Assembly (NCBI GenBank): GCA_031761405.1
Contig: JASEVX010000005.1
Coordinates: 5,663,724-5,727,723, forward strand
Direction of reading: 5' to 3'
DNA from: Serripes groenlandicus
Taxonomy: Eukaryota; Mollusca; Bivalvia; Cardiida; Cardiidae
DNA length: 64,000 bases
Made by a program: the position numbers and the translations under genes
In this document: one piece after another, positions 1 through 11,082 of the stretch
Layout of the letters: every line of letters begins with the position of its first letter
How positions within the stretch are numbered: position 1 is the stretch's first letter
The notes under the pieces: model-generated
The model's input: only the letters and a program-made list of their open reading frames with translations
What the model was told of the DNA's origin: nothing
Databases searched by the model: none

Positions 1-100
1 TTTACTTTATGACGTCACATGTGTTTATGACGTCACATGCGTTATCGGGTCATGTTCATCGGCGGTTATCGTACAACTGAACGTTACAGCGGACTGTATA
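1..100. promoter_or_regulatory. Paired CRE-like palindromes
   Basis: Two perfect TGACGTCA octamers lie at 10-17 and 28-35 inside an 18-bp direct repeat (TTATGACGTCACATG). TGACGTCA is the consensus cAMP-response element. No gene start is visible close by, so a regulatory role is conjecture; it may simply belong to a repeat that interrupts the left arm. Confidence 0.25.
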
Positions 101-137
101 TTGGATGTTTGCTCTTATTTTATGTAATAATAGCGAA

Positions 138-268
138 AATACACATTTTCTCGGGCGTGAACATCTGCGGACGCCCTTAAATGTGTTTATGCCCTCGTGC
201 TTCGCACTCGGGCATAAACACATTTTGCGGGCGTCCGCAGATGTTCACGCCCTCGAAAATGTGTATTA
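138..268. repeat. GC-rich hairpin element at the left-arm edge
   Basis: A long near-perfect inverted repeat: AATACACATTTTCTCGGGCG... at 138-194 is mirrored at 211-268, with a 16-bp loop containing TCGTGCTTCGCAC. It sits exactly where homology to the right arm stops, so it probably inserted into, or broke, the left arm between exon 1 and the rest of the gene. Confidence 0.7.
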
Positions 269-520
269 TCCCTATATTCTATGCTAAAGACTAACGGATA
301 AGTTTCGAGCAATACAACCAGATTAATTGCTTTGGAAAATGTTATCAAATGTTCAACCCCCGCCCCGAGGTTCGGTTTCGGTGTGACAAGGCTCAGTGAC
401 GTACATGGCAATATGACTATTTATGCGAGGCAGGGATATGTTTGTGTATTAATTAGTTTTGCAATATACTGGTTCAATACTAAAGGACTTCGTTTTCTAT
501 TACTCTCTTTACCTCGTTAT

Positions 521-786
521 ATGAGCCGTCCCGAGAGAAAACCAACAGTATGGCCTCTGCGTAATGTATCGACCAAGATCAGCCTGCGCAGACTGATCCG
601 GACCGATACACTCCGTCTCAAGAGTATAGAGGAATAGAGGAATAGAGTAATGATTCCTGAAACAGAAAATCCACAGGAGGCGAAAAGTGTCTGCCCGGGT
701 TAGCCTTCGCAGCATGCTTTATCTGATCCATTTCGATACGTTGCGCAGAGTCCACAATGTTGGTTTTCTCGCGGGACGGCTCAATA
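521..786. mobile_element. MITE, GAGCCGTCC family, copy 1
   Basis: About 265 bp with terminal inverted repeats of roughly 25 bp (GAGCCGTCCCGAGAGAAAAC at the left end, mirrored at the right end). The interior has GC-rich segments such as CAGCCTGCGCAGACTGATCC. No coding capacity. The counterpart in the right arm is 51,391-51,656. Confidence 0.8.
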
Positions 787-884
787 CTATATGATCCGTG
801 TCTAGCGATTTAGGGCCTTAATGCATCCTTATACAGAGGGGCCGGTGCATCTGGGCAGCATCACCGGAATCTATATATGCATTA

Positions 885-1085
885 TTAACCATGTCCCACA
901 TATAGACGCTTTCTGACGCCTCTGCAGCAGACGACTATTGAAATCATTGTGGCAAAATTTACCACAATGATTGATTTCATATCTATTTAATAATCACAGA
1001 GTCCTTTATAGAGATTTGTTATAATTCTGATTTGATAATTTCAAAGTCTTCTGCTGCAGATTTGTTGTTTATGGGAAAGGGTTAA
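885..1085. mobile_element. TTAA-type hairpin MITE
   Basis: Degenerate start TTAACCATGTCCCACATA, end GGGAAAGGGTTAA; internal CTGCAGCAGACGA and its mirror. It shares its terminal TTAA with the next copy. Right-arm counterpart at 51,066-51,290. Confidence 0.75.
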
Positions 1086-1298
1086 CCCTTTCCCTCATAT
1101 ATACGCTTTTTGACGCCTCTGCAGCAGACGGCTTTTTGAAAACATAGTGACAAAAGAAGAAATTGCACAAAACGTGCAATTTCTCTTTTTGCCACAATGT
1201 TTTCCACTTTTTGTCATAGGTTATCCATTCAATTATGGAGATTTTCTATGTTTTGACAAAATACGTTCTAAGAATTGTCGTATGAGGGAAAGGGTTAA
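1082..1298. mobile_element. TTAA-type hairpin MITE
   Basis: Starts TTAACCCTTTCCCTCATA and ends TATGAGGGAAAGGGTTAA, a near-perfect terminal inverted repeat with TTAA at both ends. The central stem has AGAAATTGCACAAAACGTGC and its mirror. Terminal CCC next to TTAA is the piggyBac pattern. No transposase. Confidence 0.85.
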
Positions 1299-1344
1299 TA
1301 ACTTAATACATAAATGAACCTTATGACGGAAACACTGGGTCCCA

Positions 1345-1660
1345 CTACCGTTATGCAATGTCTTTAAAACGTGGTGCCGTTAACATACCTCGTCGATACA
1401 ATATCAACCCTACATGTAGCTCAGGGGTTATGAGTTCGGACCACAGCTCGGTCAACATGCTTTCCGACGTTTGACAAAAATCACTGCGACAAGCGTCATT
1501 TGGGTGGGCTAAAACTCGGTGGAAAAGCCGCCAGTTGCTTGGAAAGAATTGTGAGTGAAGTACTGTTGTTAGAAAGGAAGGAAACAAATGAGCAGGTGAA
1601 CTGGCCGCCGTGATATGACGTTGAAATTGGCGTTAAACAAAATCAATCAAAAACTTGTAC
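1345..1660 (+). mobile_element. tRNA-derived SINE, degenerate copy
   Basis: Shares its body (TTTCCGACGTTTGACAAAAA, GCCAGTTGCTTGGAAAG, GAACTGGCCGCC) with copies at 13,575-13,850 and 50,695-51,010. It has a decayed box B (GAGTTCGGACC) and ends near GGCGTTAAACAAAATCAATC, a typical molluscan SINE tail. Confidence 0.7.
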
Positions 1661-2533
1661 TTTCATTGCGGAGGGCAGTGGCTAAGAGGTCAGGACCGAC
1701 CTCATGCAACAAAGTTCCTTGGTTCGGGTAGCATGAAAGAGAAGTCAACGTTTAGGGTGATCTCACACATGGCACGATTACTAGTTGAATATGTTGGGGA
1801 GCATATATAGAGAGTGATTGATATGAACTGAATTTTCTTCACAATCATAATTATATATGTTCAACCGTTTTTCACTTAGAAATAATCCGCAGCAAACGAC
1901 AAATTTCTCTAAACTAAAGTACAATTTTAGAATAAAGTAGAAAACATTGTAGGGAATGGAGAAATGTCACAGTATGAGTAATTGCTCCCTTTACCTTAAT
2001 GTTTTCAATAGTCGTCTGCTACAAACGCTGAATATGCGTCTGCATGTGAAAGACAGTTAAACTCAGTCACTTACCTTCTCGGAACTCTGCCGATATTTTA
2101 ATACACCTTACTCATTTCTACGAATACTTAGATCTTCTCCTTACATATCCGTACATTCTTATTAGGACATTGGGGTACATATAGTTATAGTTATCGGCCG
2201 TATTTCATGTTTATAAACCCTGGTTTGACCACACTGACTTGTGATGATAAAATGAATAGTTTCCCCTAAAACAAATGTGTTCACGCAAGTACACATAATT
2301 ATTTCGTTTAGTACTATGAATGGTGCGGTAAGACAACTACACGTACATCAGCTCTGTGTTCAATAGGCTTTATGTTTGTCTCACGCAACGCTAATATCAT
2401 GTGCGGTTCATTGTCTTCTCTAGCCTGGAGTATCTGCTCCTACCACTGCGTTACGGTGCTATATCAATATAGTACGCATGGAACCAGATTTTGTCTTTTC
2501 CCTTTGGCTAAAATGAAACAAGGTTGTTAAGTG

Positions 2534-2892
2534 TAAACCCTTTCCAACATACATACACTTTGTGAGTGACGTATCTGTGACGTACCTGTGACGTATCTGT
2601 GATATCTGTGACGTATCTGTGATATCTGTGACGTATCTGTGATATCTGTGACGTATCTGTGATATATGTGACGTATCTGTGGCGTATCTGTGGCGTATCT
2701 GCAGCAGACGACTTTTGAAAAAAACATTGGGGAAAAGGAAAATATGCAAATATTAAGCAATTTTACCTTTTGCAACAATGTATCCACCTTTATTCAATAA
2801 TTGTTCTATCATTAAAACAGAGTTTCCATATAATTGACTAAATGTTTTCAAAGCTGTCTACTGCAGATTTGTTGCGTGTGGGAAAGGGTAAA
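2534..2892. mobile_element. TTAA-type MITE with an internal minisatellite
   Basis: Ends GTAAACCCTTTCC and GGGAAAGGGTAAAC. The left half contains a 2,565-2,700 minisatellite of ATCTGTGACGT/ATATCTGTG units that gives spurious ORFs on the minus strand. The right-arm counterpart, 49,316-49,606, has a shorter array of ACAGATACGCC units, so the minisatellite evolved separately in the two arms. Confidence 0.8.
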
Positions 2893-3239
2893 CGGCTGAT
2901 AATCAAAAGTAATCAGTACGAAAGATAAAAAACGTGTTAACATCCGGTTTAACTTGCAAATGGCTTTGTTGAATGATAAACATTACACATTCATGTATTT
3001 AATGATAAGAGTGATTAATTTACAATACAATCGAAAACACTTACTTTACGGTCATCTAGTGCGAGTTATAAATATCATGCTTTGAAATCAGACGTTTATA
3101 TTTGTATGGTGTTTCACGTCGCAACAATTTTCCAGTTATATCACAGCGATTTCCTGGTAAGTAACCAGTAATACTGGTCCATTTATCCTGCCACCTGTAA
3201 AGGATGGCAATATATAACTACCATATTCTAAAGTCTGTG

Positions 3240-3305
3240 GTATGATCCGGTCGGGATCGAACCCGCGACCTCTTAAGGCGGACGCTCTCACACTAAGTTG
3301 AATGA
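3240..3305 (-). repeat. tRNA-like SINE head (tRNA pseudogene)
   Basis: On the minus strand it reads AGAGCGTCCGCCTTAAGAGG, then CGCGGGTTCGATCCCGACCG: a box A/anticodon-arm-like part and an excellent Pol III box B (GGTTCGATCCC). No complete cloverleaf, so not a functional tRNA. Counterpart at 48,905-48,990. Confidence 0.6.
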
Positions 3306-4047
3306 AAAACGATCAATGACGACAATAACATCTTTGCAGTTATATAAGACACGAGATATTACAGATATTACTATTGGTGGTCGCTAACAGAAAATATAGC
3401 TCTTACCTTATATCAAAATATAGTTTAACAATCAATTAACAATTTCCTAACTATCCATCTTTTGACATTAGAATCTCTCTCTATATATATATCTATATCT
3501 TCTATTAAAGCATCCCCGTTTTCCACAGTGTTTATGCTTGACATATCATGTAACGGTTTACAAAGAGAGAACGTGTAGTCTAAGTCATTCAATCACGCGA
3601 AACGTCGGGTTCGATTCCCGAGGTAATACGTTGAAGCTCTTACTGCTTAACACCGAAACGCCGCACGTTTAGAGGTATCGAATAAACATAAACGTGTAAC
3701 AAAGGTAGATTGAGTTTATGTTTTGTTTATTTAAAAACGGATTCGGAGCTACTTCGGACCGACGGGCGCGTTCATGTGACAGCATTCATCGACATTTGGG
3801 AAAGTAAAATACTCCAAATTGTCTTATATTCACGGGAGTACGGTGATATTATTACGGATCTTAGGTCAATTGATGTTCGCAATATACAACTAAATATGTT
3901 ATACCGCTTTCATTTTAACCATAAAGAAATATTTAACCGATATAAAAGCGAAATACTTTTTAATTGTAAGAATGCGTCGCCTGACATGTTTATGCTTCTG
4001 CTCCAATTGTTACCACATAAACATTAATGACTGGTTTATGTTTTCAG

Positions 4048-4178
4048 ATTACCGCTCCCGTTTTCACAACACACTGGTTCTTGATGCTGGAGACAGGTTT
4101 ACCGGCACATTGTGGTTTACCCAGTATAAAGGGGGTGCCGCTTCGACATTCGTCAATCTGGAACAGTATGACGCTGTG
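4048..4178 (+). CDS. Nucleotidase left copy, exon 2
   Basis: Acceptor TTTTCAG, donor GTTAGT; 131 bp, enters in phase 1. Encodes YRSRFHNTLVLDAGDRFTG... with the Asp of GDRF that bridges the two metals (human Asp85). Right counterpart 48,301-48,431; 8 base differences. Confidence 0.9.
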
Positions 4179-4582
4179 GTTAGTTCTGGCTTTTTTCTTT
4201 AGTTTTTTCACAATTTGCTAAAATATCGGTTGACCCGGTTGAAAACGTTTTTGTGTATGTGACTGACGGTTGAAAATCCTCCCTTACACATACGATAATA
4301 TCCGAAACGGTCCGCATGCATTATGTTCATTCGGAATGGATTCGCACAGGAAATACGTTAATTTGGAACGAAGTCTATTAATTGTTGGTTATCGTTTCTG
4401 GGTCTATTTCTGTAAATAGCCAAGAGAAGTCCATTTAAGTCCCCAACTTATTGGAACTGTTAAGGGTTTGTGGGTTAGGTATCTTTTGACTTATTTTATT
4501 GTAATCAATTTCTTCTCTTCTTTTGGTTCATTTGTTATGTTCAGTAACCAAACATATATTATCAGCGATGTCCATTTTGCAG

Positions 4583-4796
4583 TGCCTTGGTAATCACGAA
4601 TTCGGTCTGAAAGTTGCTGGACTGGCACCCTACCTCTATAATTTGACTGTACCCATTCTGGATGCCAATATAGATGTGTCGGGTGAACCAAGGCTACAGG
4701 GAAAGTTCAACAAAACGATAATTACCACCGTCGATGGTGAGAGAATAGGCATTGTGGGATACATCACGACACAGACTGCCTTCATCTCATCAGCAG
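4583..4796 (+). CDS. Nucleotidase left copy, exon 3 (catalytic motif altered)
   Basis: Acceptor TTTTGCAG, donor GTTGGT; 214 bp. Starts CLGNHEFGLKVAGLAPYL. The family motif is GNHEFD; here the Asp that pairs with the catalytic His is Gly (GGT in place of GAT), a single transition. Confidence 0.9.
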
Positions 4797-4846
4797 GTTG
4801 GTGTCATATCTCATTCACCGAGTTAACTGTTACATACTACTCAGCT

Positions 4847-5095
<249 letters not shown>

Positions 5096-5600
5096 AAATA
5101 CTGCAGCAGATGTGTTTGAAAGCATCAAGACAAAACATGGAAAATCTCTGTAAAAGAAAGAAGAATTATTAAAAATAACTTGTTGTTAAATGAGACATGC
5201 TTCATTAACATTAACACATCTTCTAACACACAAAAAGGAAAGTGTAACCTACTTGTTGTAAACCAGGTGTTTCATCCTTAAACAAGAAGTAGTTTCTGTT
5301 CCAGTGATATTTTTTTTTTCTGTTAATAAGAAGTCACCTTTATTATGCTCATTTCATTAATTCAGCTGTGTAGGCACATTCTCAAAACGGCTTGGTTTCC
5401 TCTGAAGTTGAATTAATTCACCCAAAATTATATTTCAACCGAACATTTTACATCTTGTACATCAGTTTAGAAGATATATATCTTTTTTCGATTGAATATT
5501 GGCATTTTACAATTCAGCTAAACCCTGCAGCTGTGAGAAACGCAACGTGATCATTTTGACATTTTGATGCATTTACCTAGATTGTTTTTCTATCCGACAG

Positions 5601-5789
5601 ATAGTACTGTGAAATTCTTGGACGAGGTAGAGACAGTTAAAACCGAAGTGAACAAACTAAAGAGTGAAGGTGTTAAGATTATAATCGGGTTAAGTCACGC
5701 AGGTTATGGCATGGATCAGACGGTGGCTGCTAATGTTGATGGTATCGACGTCATCGTTGGAGGTCACTCGCATACATTTTTATACACAG
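5601..5789 (+). CDS. Nucleotidase left copy, exon 4
   Basis: Acceptor TATCCGACAG, donor CACAG|GTACAT; 189 bp. Encodes the metal-binding GLSHAG and GGHSHTFLYTG motifs (human His220 and His243). The last 19 bases of the exon plus the donor are the seed of the satellite that follows. Confidence 0.92.
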
Positions 5790-6670
5790 GTACATAATGT
5801 CACATACATTTTTATACACAGGTACATTATGTCACATACATTTTTATACACAGGTACATAATGTCACATACGTTTTTATACACAGGTACATAATGTCACA
5901 TACGTTTTTATACACAGGTACATAATGTCACATACATTTTTATACATGGGTTCAACTTTCACATACAATTGTATACACAGGTACATAATGTCACAATGCA
6001 TTTTTGTACACAGGTACATAATGTCACATACATTTTTATACACAGGTACATAATGTCACATACATTTTTATACATGGGTTCAACTTTCACATACAATTGT
6101 ATACACAGGTACATAATGTCACAATGCATTTTTGTACACAGGTACATAATGTCACATACATTTTTGTACACAGGTACATAATGTCACAATGCATTTTTGT
6201 ACACAGGTACATAATTTCACAATGCATTTTTATACACAGGTACATAATGTCACATACATTTTTATACACAGGTACATAATGTCACATACGTTTTTATACA
6301 CAGGTACATAATGTCACATACATTTTTATACACAGGTACATAATGTCACATACATTTTTATACACAGGTACATAATGTCACATACGTTTTTATACACAGG
6401 TACATAATGTCACATACGTTTTTATACACAGGTACATAATGTCAAATACATTTTTATACTCAGGTACATAATGTCACATACGTTTTTATACACAGGTAAA
6501 TAATGTCACATACATTTTTATACATGGGTTCAACTTTCACATACAATTGTATACACAGGTACATAATGTCACAATGCATTTTTGTACACAGGTAGAAATG
6601 TCACAATGCATTTTTGTACACAGGTAGAAATGTCACAATGCATTTGTGTACACAGGTACATAATATCATA
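5770..6670 (+). repeat. Intron 4 satellite built from the exon 4 3' end and splice donor
   Basis: About 28 tandem copies of a 32-bp unit. Each contains CATACATTTTTATACACAG, the last 19 bases of exon 4, joined to GTACATAATGTCA, the first bases of intron 4. Variants have CATGGGTTCAACTTTCACAT or AATGCATTTTTG. The same array follows exon 4 in the right arm (46,150-46,949) and in the third copy (60,930-61,348). Confidence 0.93.
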
Positions 6671-6794
6671 GTTAAACTTTTCTCATATATTTTTGTACTC
6701 AGAAACAAATTGTCACTTAATGATTTAAACACAGGTATAAATGTTCACATATAACATTTTATTAGTATAAAAACTTCATTTTATATTTAATATG

Positions 6795-6995
6795 TATAAT
6801 GGTTGAAGACAATATTACAGTGATAGAACGTCGGACTCTCGTACTAAAGGTACCGGGTTCTAATCCCCGAGGAAGAGCCGGTTCAGCGTTTGGGTTTTTC
6901 AACATAAACGGAGCGAGAACTGGTTATGTCTCTAGGAAGCTGACATCTAGCGTGATTAATATGACCTTAAAGCTTGTTTCGCAATCGATGTAAAA
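6795..6995 (+). mobile_element. tRNA-derived SINE
   Basis: tRNA-like head with a box B-like GGGTTCTAATCCCC, then a body containing AACTGGTTATGTCTCTAGGA and GTGATTAATATGACC. A second, inverted copy of the same body lies at 21,765-21,965. The 64-codon ORF across it is not a gene. Confidence 0.65.
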
Positions 6996-7409
6996 ATTTA
7001 AAAAGTTAAGACAAAACGGTTTTGACTAATTGGACACCATTAATATCAGTATTGCAAAAATAAGAACACACATTGTTTGAGATCAAATAATATATTTTTG
7101 ATTTAATAAGATCTTCGACTTATTTCCAATATAAAACAATTTTTTGAAATCACTTCTTCAACATACTAATGACTAGAGACTTTCAGGTCGCCTGTTTGAC
7201 TGAAGAACAAGGACTATCTTGATCAGATTGCTCGGTGCCAAAGCTAGTCCCCAATGTTTTTAAATCTTTATCAAAATATTTCTTCAAATTTTCCAGAGTT
7301 GGTATACGTATCACGTAGACCATATGTTACTTTTGAGGAGGCTCGCCGTCATCCAAGCTAAATCATGTCTATAGACACGTGGATTATGTGTAACCATACT
7401 ATGTTTTAG

Positions 7410-7607
7410 GAGACCCGCCCTCCAATGAGGAGATAGAAGGTCCTTATCCGACAGTGGTCACACAGGAAAGCGGCCGTAAGGTACTGATTGTTCAGGCCTA
7501 TGCTTGGGGCAAGTACATGGGCGTGTTAAATGTAACATTTGATGATGACGGAGAAGTTCAGAGGTGGGACGGGAACCCGGTGTTGCTGGATAACACAATA
7601 CCACAGG
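7410..7607 (+). CDS. Nucleotidase left copy, exon 5
   Basis: Acceptor TGTTTTAG, donor G|GTAGGT; 198 bp. Encodes DPPSNEEIEGPYPTVV, then KVLIVQAYAWGKYMG..., matching the CD73 segment VVQAYAFGKYLG that ends the N-terminal metal-binding domain. Intact. Confidence 0.92.
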
Positions 7608-8034
7608 GTAGGTTATACATCATGGTAAATGAGCACGAACAAACCTTTTGAGCTCCGACAACTAATTAAGTTGTAATCAAAATCAAGCGAAAGTGTAAAC
7701 TCCGTTGATAATTTCTTTTGTGAAATGAATATTTGACTGTTGGATACATATTAGTCGCAATACGTACGTAAAACTCAGACATTATTGCTCAGTCATGCTT
7801 GATGTAGTTTTACAGAATTGTGATGTGACACAACGTGAAACATTACCAAGCAAACAGACAGAAAGGATGACAAATCGCTTCGCAAATCTCTTCGCCTACA
7901 ATATTATTGTCCCAAAGCAGTATGTAAATTTCAGCTAAAAATAGCTATTGACTTAAAGTCAAACAGAAGTTATAGAAGTTACATCTAGATGTGGATTTAT
8001 GATTTCACTAAATGTATTACATCTTTGTGTATGT

Positions 8035-8253
8035 TTAACCCTTTCCCACATATAGCCGCTGTTTGACGCGTCTGCAGCCGATGGTGTTTAGAACATGGTG
8101 CCAAAATGACAAATTGCTCATGCAACAATGATTTAAGCTCAGCTAATAATCTTACTATCATTTATGAAGATTCTATTTTACATAATTATTTGCATGTTTT
8201 TTTTTTTTAAAGTCGACTGCCTCATATTTATTGTTTATTGGAAAGGGTTTTAA
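8035..8253. mobile_element. TTAA-type hairpin MITE
   Basis: TTAACCCTTTCCCACATATA at the left end, GGAAAGGGTTTTAA at the right; about 219 bp. Right-arm counterpart at 45,009-45,228. Confidence 0.75.
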
Positions 8254-8420
8254 AATCCCCAGGCTTAATAATCCTTATATGCTACTATTTCTCCAATTAT
8301 GCTTGTGTGTTTCTAATTGAATGGACAAGAAATTGAAGATATGAACATTTAAGATAAAAAGTGTTAACACAGTCCTTTACGGTGATCATATTTGATCAGT
8401 CCTTTGTGTATTTATTTTAG

Positions 8421-8552
8421 ATGCAGATACTTTAAAGATAATTGAAGAGATGAAGAAACCATTGATCAAGATTAAATAGCAGATAGTGGGACGAACAGTG
8501 GTACGGATGGAGGGCGATCCCATCCAGTGTAGTCTCCGAGAGTGTAACTCTG
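8421..8552 (+). CDS. Nucleotidase left copy, exon 6 (contains an in-frame TAG)
   Basis: Acceptor TTATTTTAG, donor G|GTATGA; 132 bp. In the frame fixed by both neighbours, codon 19 (8,477-8,479) is TAG where the right copy has CAG (KIK-stop-QIVGR versus KIKQQIVGR). It also encodes CSLREC where the right copy has CRLREC. A premature stop here removes the whole C-terminal substrate-binding domain. Confidence 0.9.
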
Positions 8553-8566
8553 GTATGACATCATAC

Positions 8567-8802
8567 TTAACCTTTTCCCACATACAACGAATCTGCAGCA
8601 GAATAGTCAATGAAATCATCTTCAAAAGATAATATTCAATCACAGTAAATTGCAGAGTTTTTTTATTGCGAAAATGGAAAACAGTGTGACAAGAGAAGAA
8701 TGTGCTCGTATGAGCAAAATTCTCATTCTGACTGACACAAAGTTTTAAAAGGTTGTCTTCTACGTATACTTCAAAATGCATCTGCAAGTGGTAAAATGTT
8801 AA
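8567..8802. mobile_element. TTAA-type MITE 14 bp after a splice donor
   Basis: Starts TTAACCTTTTCCCACATACA and ends near GTTAAG; it begins 14 bp after the exon 6 donor. Its counterpart, 44,480-44,706, is in the same position in the right arm, so the insertion predates the duplication. Confidence 0.7.
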
Positions 8803-9705
8803 GTTTAAACAACAGCTATTAATAGTCCATCAACTGTGATACTGCAATATGAGCTGTACTCCTCGAAAACCCACTTTAACGTACTTATTTTCACGTGTGG
8901 AAAAACGCCTGCCTGTGCACCAATGCTAAGGGTTCCAATGGACCCTGCTTTACAGTAGTTTATACAAACCATTCTAAGACTAATCGATGACCTGTCCAGA
9001 CCAGACAATGGGAAGGCGCTGGCTCATCTGAATCTACATTGGTCGGAAATGTCTTACGGTTTGTTTTCGCAGAGCGCCGCTCAGTTAAATAGTTATACCA
9101 ATGTTAATAAAAGTAGTATGGTTAAGCAAACAATGTACACACATTATATATCAATACAACGCACACAGAACATTACTAAGAAAGCATTCATTAAATAATT
9201 TGACAACTGTAAGAGCCATTATGAAGAGGAGTAGAAACATTGCGAGAAAAGCAATTCATAAAGAGTAATTCCTCTTTTATTCCAGTTCCACACTGTTTTA
9301 AGAAGTCGTATACTGCAAAGGTGGTGAAATTTGTATCAGTTTCAATGACAAGAATAACTGAAAAGACAGAAAAGGGTTGAACTGAATTATACATTGGCCA
9401 GTAATGATCAATTATACGCCAGTGTCATAATGTAAAACCTTAATACTATGTATATAAACTAATATTCCCTGAATGGTTTACTACATGTTCCGAGAGAAAA
9501 TCGCTATATATGTAAATCTAAGAACAGTTTCATACGAATCGTGTAACAAGAAAATTGACCCTCGGGATTTCGCGAACACCAAAGACTTAGATCACCCTGC
9601 ACATGCACGTCGTCTGATCAGCGTTTTCCTGTTCGCTATATAATTGTTACCAGATCACGGAAGGCTGCATTTTGTTTTATACTAACCCATGTACCCTGTC
9701 CATTA

Positions 9706-9905
9706 CTTCACACAGACGACAATTGAGACCTGCCATTGAACATGACTTTTGAAAACATTGCAATAAAAGGTGAAATTGCTCAAAACGAGCAATTTCCCCT
9801 TTTATTGCAATATTTTCAACTCTTTATCAATATAAATCTTTCAGTTTTCTAGATTGTTGAAATTGTTCGTCTGATGATTGTAAAGCAGACGACCTTTGAA
9901 AATTC
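9706..9905. mobile_element. Degraded TTAA-type MITE beside the 60-bp satellite
   Basis: Retains the central hairpin (ATTGCAATAAAAGGTGAAAT and its mirror) and GCAGACGACCTTTGAAAA but has lost clean ends. The satellite array begins immediately after it. Confidence 0.55.
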
Positions 9906-9956
9906 ATATGAAGTAATGGTTTCCATCAGGGACACTATATTACAGAGTGTCACTGG

Positions 9957-10850
9957 TTCCATGTACCGTGTTTCTTAACAACCTCCTCCGAAAGTTACTT
10001 TACATGTGACGTAATGGGTTCCATGTACCGTGTTACTTAACAAGCTCCTAAAGATACTTTACATGTGACGTAATGGGTTCCATGTACCGTGTTACTTAAC
10101 AACCTCCTAAAGTTACTTTACATGTGACGTAATGGGTTCCATGTACCGTGTTACTTAACAACCTCCTAAAGTTACTTTACATGTGACGTAATGGGTTCCA
10201 TGTACCGTGTTACTTAACAACCTCCTAAAGTTACTTTACATGTGACGTAATGGGTTCCATGTACCGTGTTACTTAACAACCTCCTAAAGTTACTTTACAT
10301 GTGACGTAATGGGTTCCATGTACCGTGTTTCTTAACAACCTCCTAAAGTTACTTTACATGTGAAGTAATGGGTTCCATGTACCGTGTTTCTTAACAACCT
10401 CCTAAAGTTACTTTACATGTGACGTAATGGGTTCCATGTACCGAGTTTCTTAACAACCTCCGAAAGTTACTTTACATGTGACGTAATGGGTTCCATGTAC
10501 CGTGTTTCTTAACAACCTCCGAAAGTTACTTTACATGTGACGTAATGGGTTCCATGTACCGTGTTTCTTAACAACCTCCTAAAGTTACTTTACATGTGAC
10601 GTAATGGGTTCCATGTACCGAGTTTCTTAACAACCTCCGAAAGTTACTTTACATGTGACGTAATGGGTTCCATGTACCGTGTTTCTTAACAACCTCCGAA
10701 AGTTACTTTACATGTGACGTAATGGGTTCCATGTACCGTGTTTCTTAACAACCTCCTAAAGTTACTTTACATGTGAAGTAATGGGTTCCATGTACCGTGA
10801 TTCTTAACAACCTCCTAAAGTTACTTTACATGTGACGTAGCTCATATTTC
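9957..10850. repeat. 60-bp satellite array, left copy (about 15 units)
   Basis: A 60-bp unit containing GGGTTCCATGTACCGTGTT, CTTAACAACCTCC and TTACTTTACATGTGACGTAA repeats about 15 times in intron 6. Units differ at a few sites (CTCCTAAAG/CTCCGAAAG, GACGTAA/GAAGTAA). The right arm carries about 69 units at 38,768-42,912. Confidence 0.95.
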
Positions 10851-10852
10851 GG

Positions 10853-11068
10853 TCAACCCATTCACACATACAGCAAATCTGCAGCAGACGACTTCGAAAA
10901 AATCTAGGCAAAAAACACAGAAAAGCCTTATAATTGTAGGTATAATGACTGAAAAGAGTTGAAAACATTGTGAGCTCATTATGAGCAATTTCTCCTTTTG
11001 GCACAATAATTTCAAAGGTCGTCTACCGAAGAGGCGTAAGAGAGCATATATTTGTGGAAAAGGGTTAA
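10853..11068. mobile_element. TTAA-type MITE abutting a splice acceptor
   Basis: Ends GTCAACCCATTCACACATAC and GTGGAAAAGGGTTAAC. It stops 14 bp before the start of exon 7, so the acceptor's pyrimidine tract and probably its branch point come from MITE sequence. The same arrangement is at 38,515-38,753. Confidence 0.75.
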
Positions 11069-11082
11069 CTTTATGTTTTTAG

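Larger units (their letters stand above)
290..4047 (+). other. Intron 1 region of the left nucleotidase copy
   Basis: About 3.7 kb without exons: MITEs, SINE pieces and unique AT-rich DNA. A 105-codon ORF at 3,710-4,027 is not conserved, because the right arm (48,440-48,700) has indels across it. The left exon 1 is not seen; it would have to lie upstream of position 1 or be lost. Confidence 0.6.

Noticed and set aside
3240..3305. Functional tRNA gene
   Set aside because: Good box B but no complete cloverleaf or acceptor stem; it is repeated with SINE-like flanking sequence elsewhere.
3710..4027. 105-codon ORF upstream of exon 2
   Set aside because: Intronic; the right arm has frame-breaking indels across it and no family resemblance is seen.
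5770..6670. CRISPR-like regular repeats
   Set aside because: Units are contiguous with no unique spacers, in a eukaryotic intron; the source is the exon 4 junction.
8805..9008. 67-codon minus-strand ORF in intron 6
   Set aside because: Recognisable in the right arm (44,280-44,430) only because the intron was duplicated; it is interrupted by indels there.
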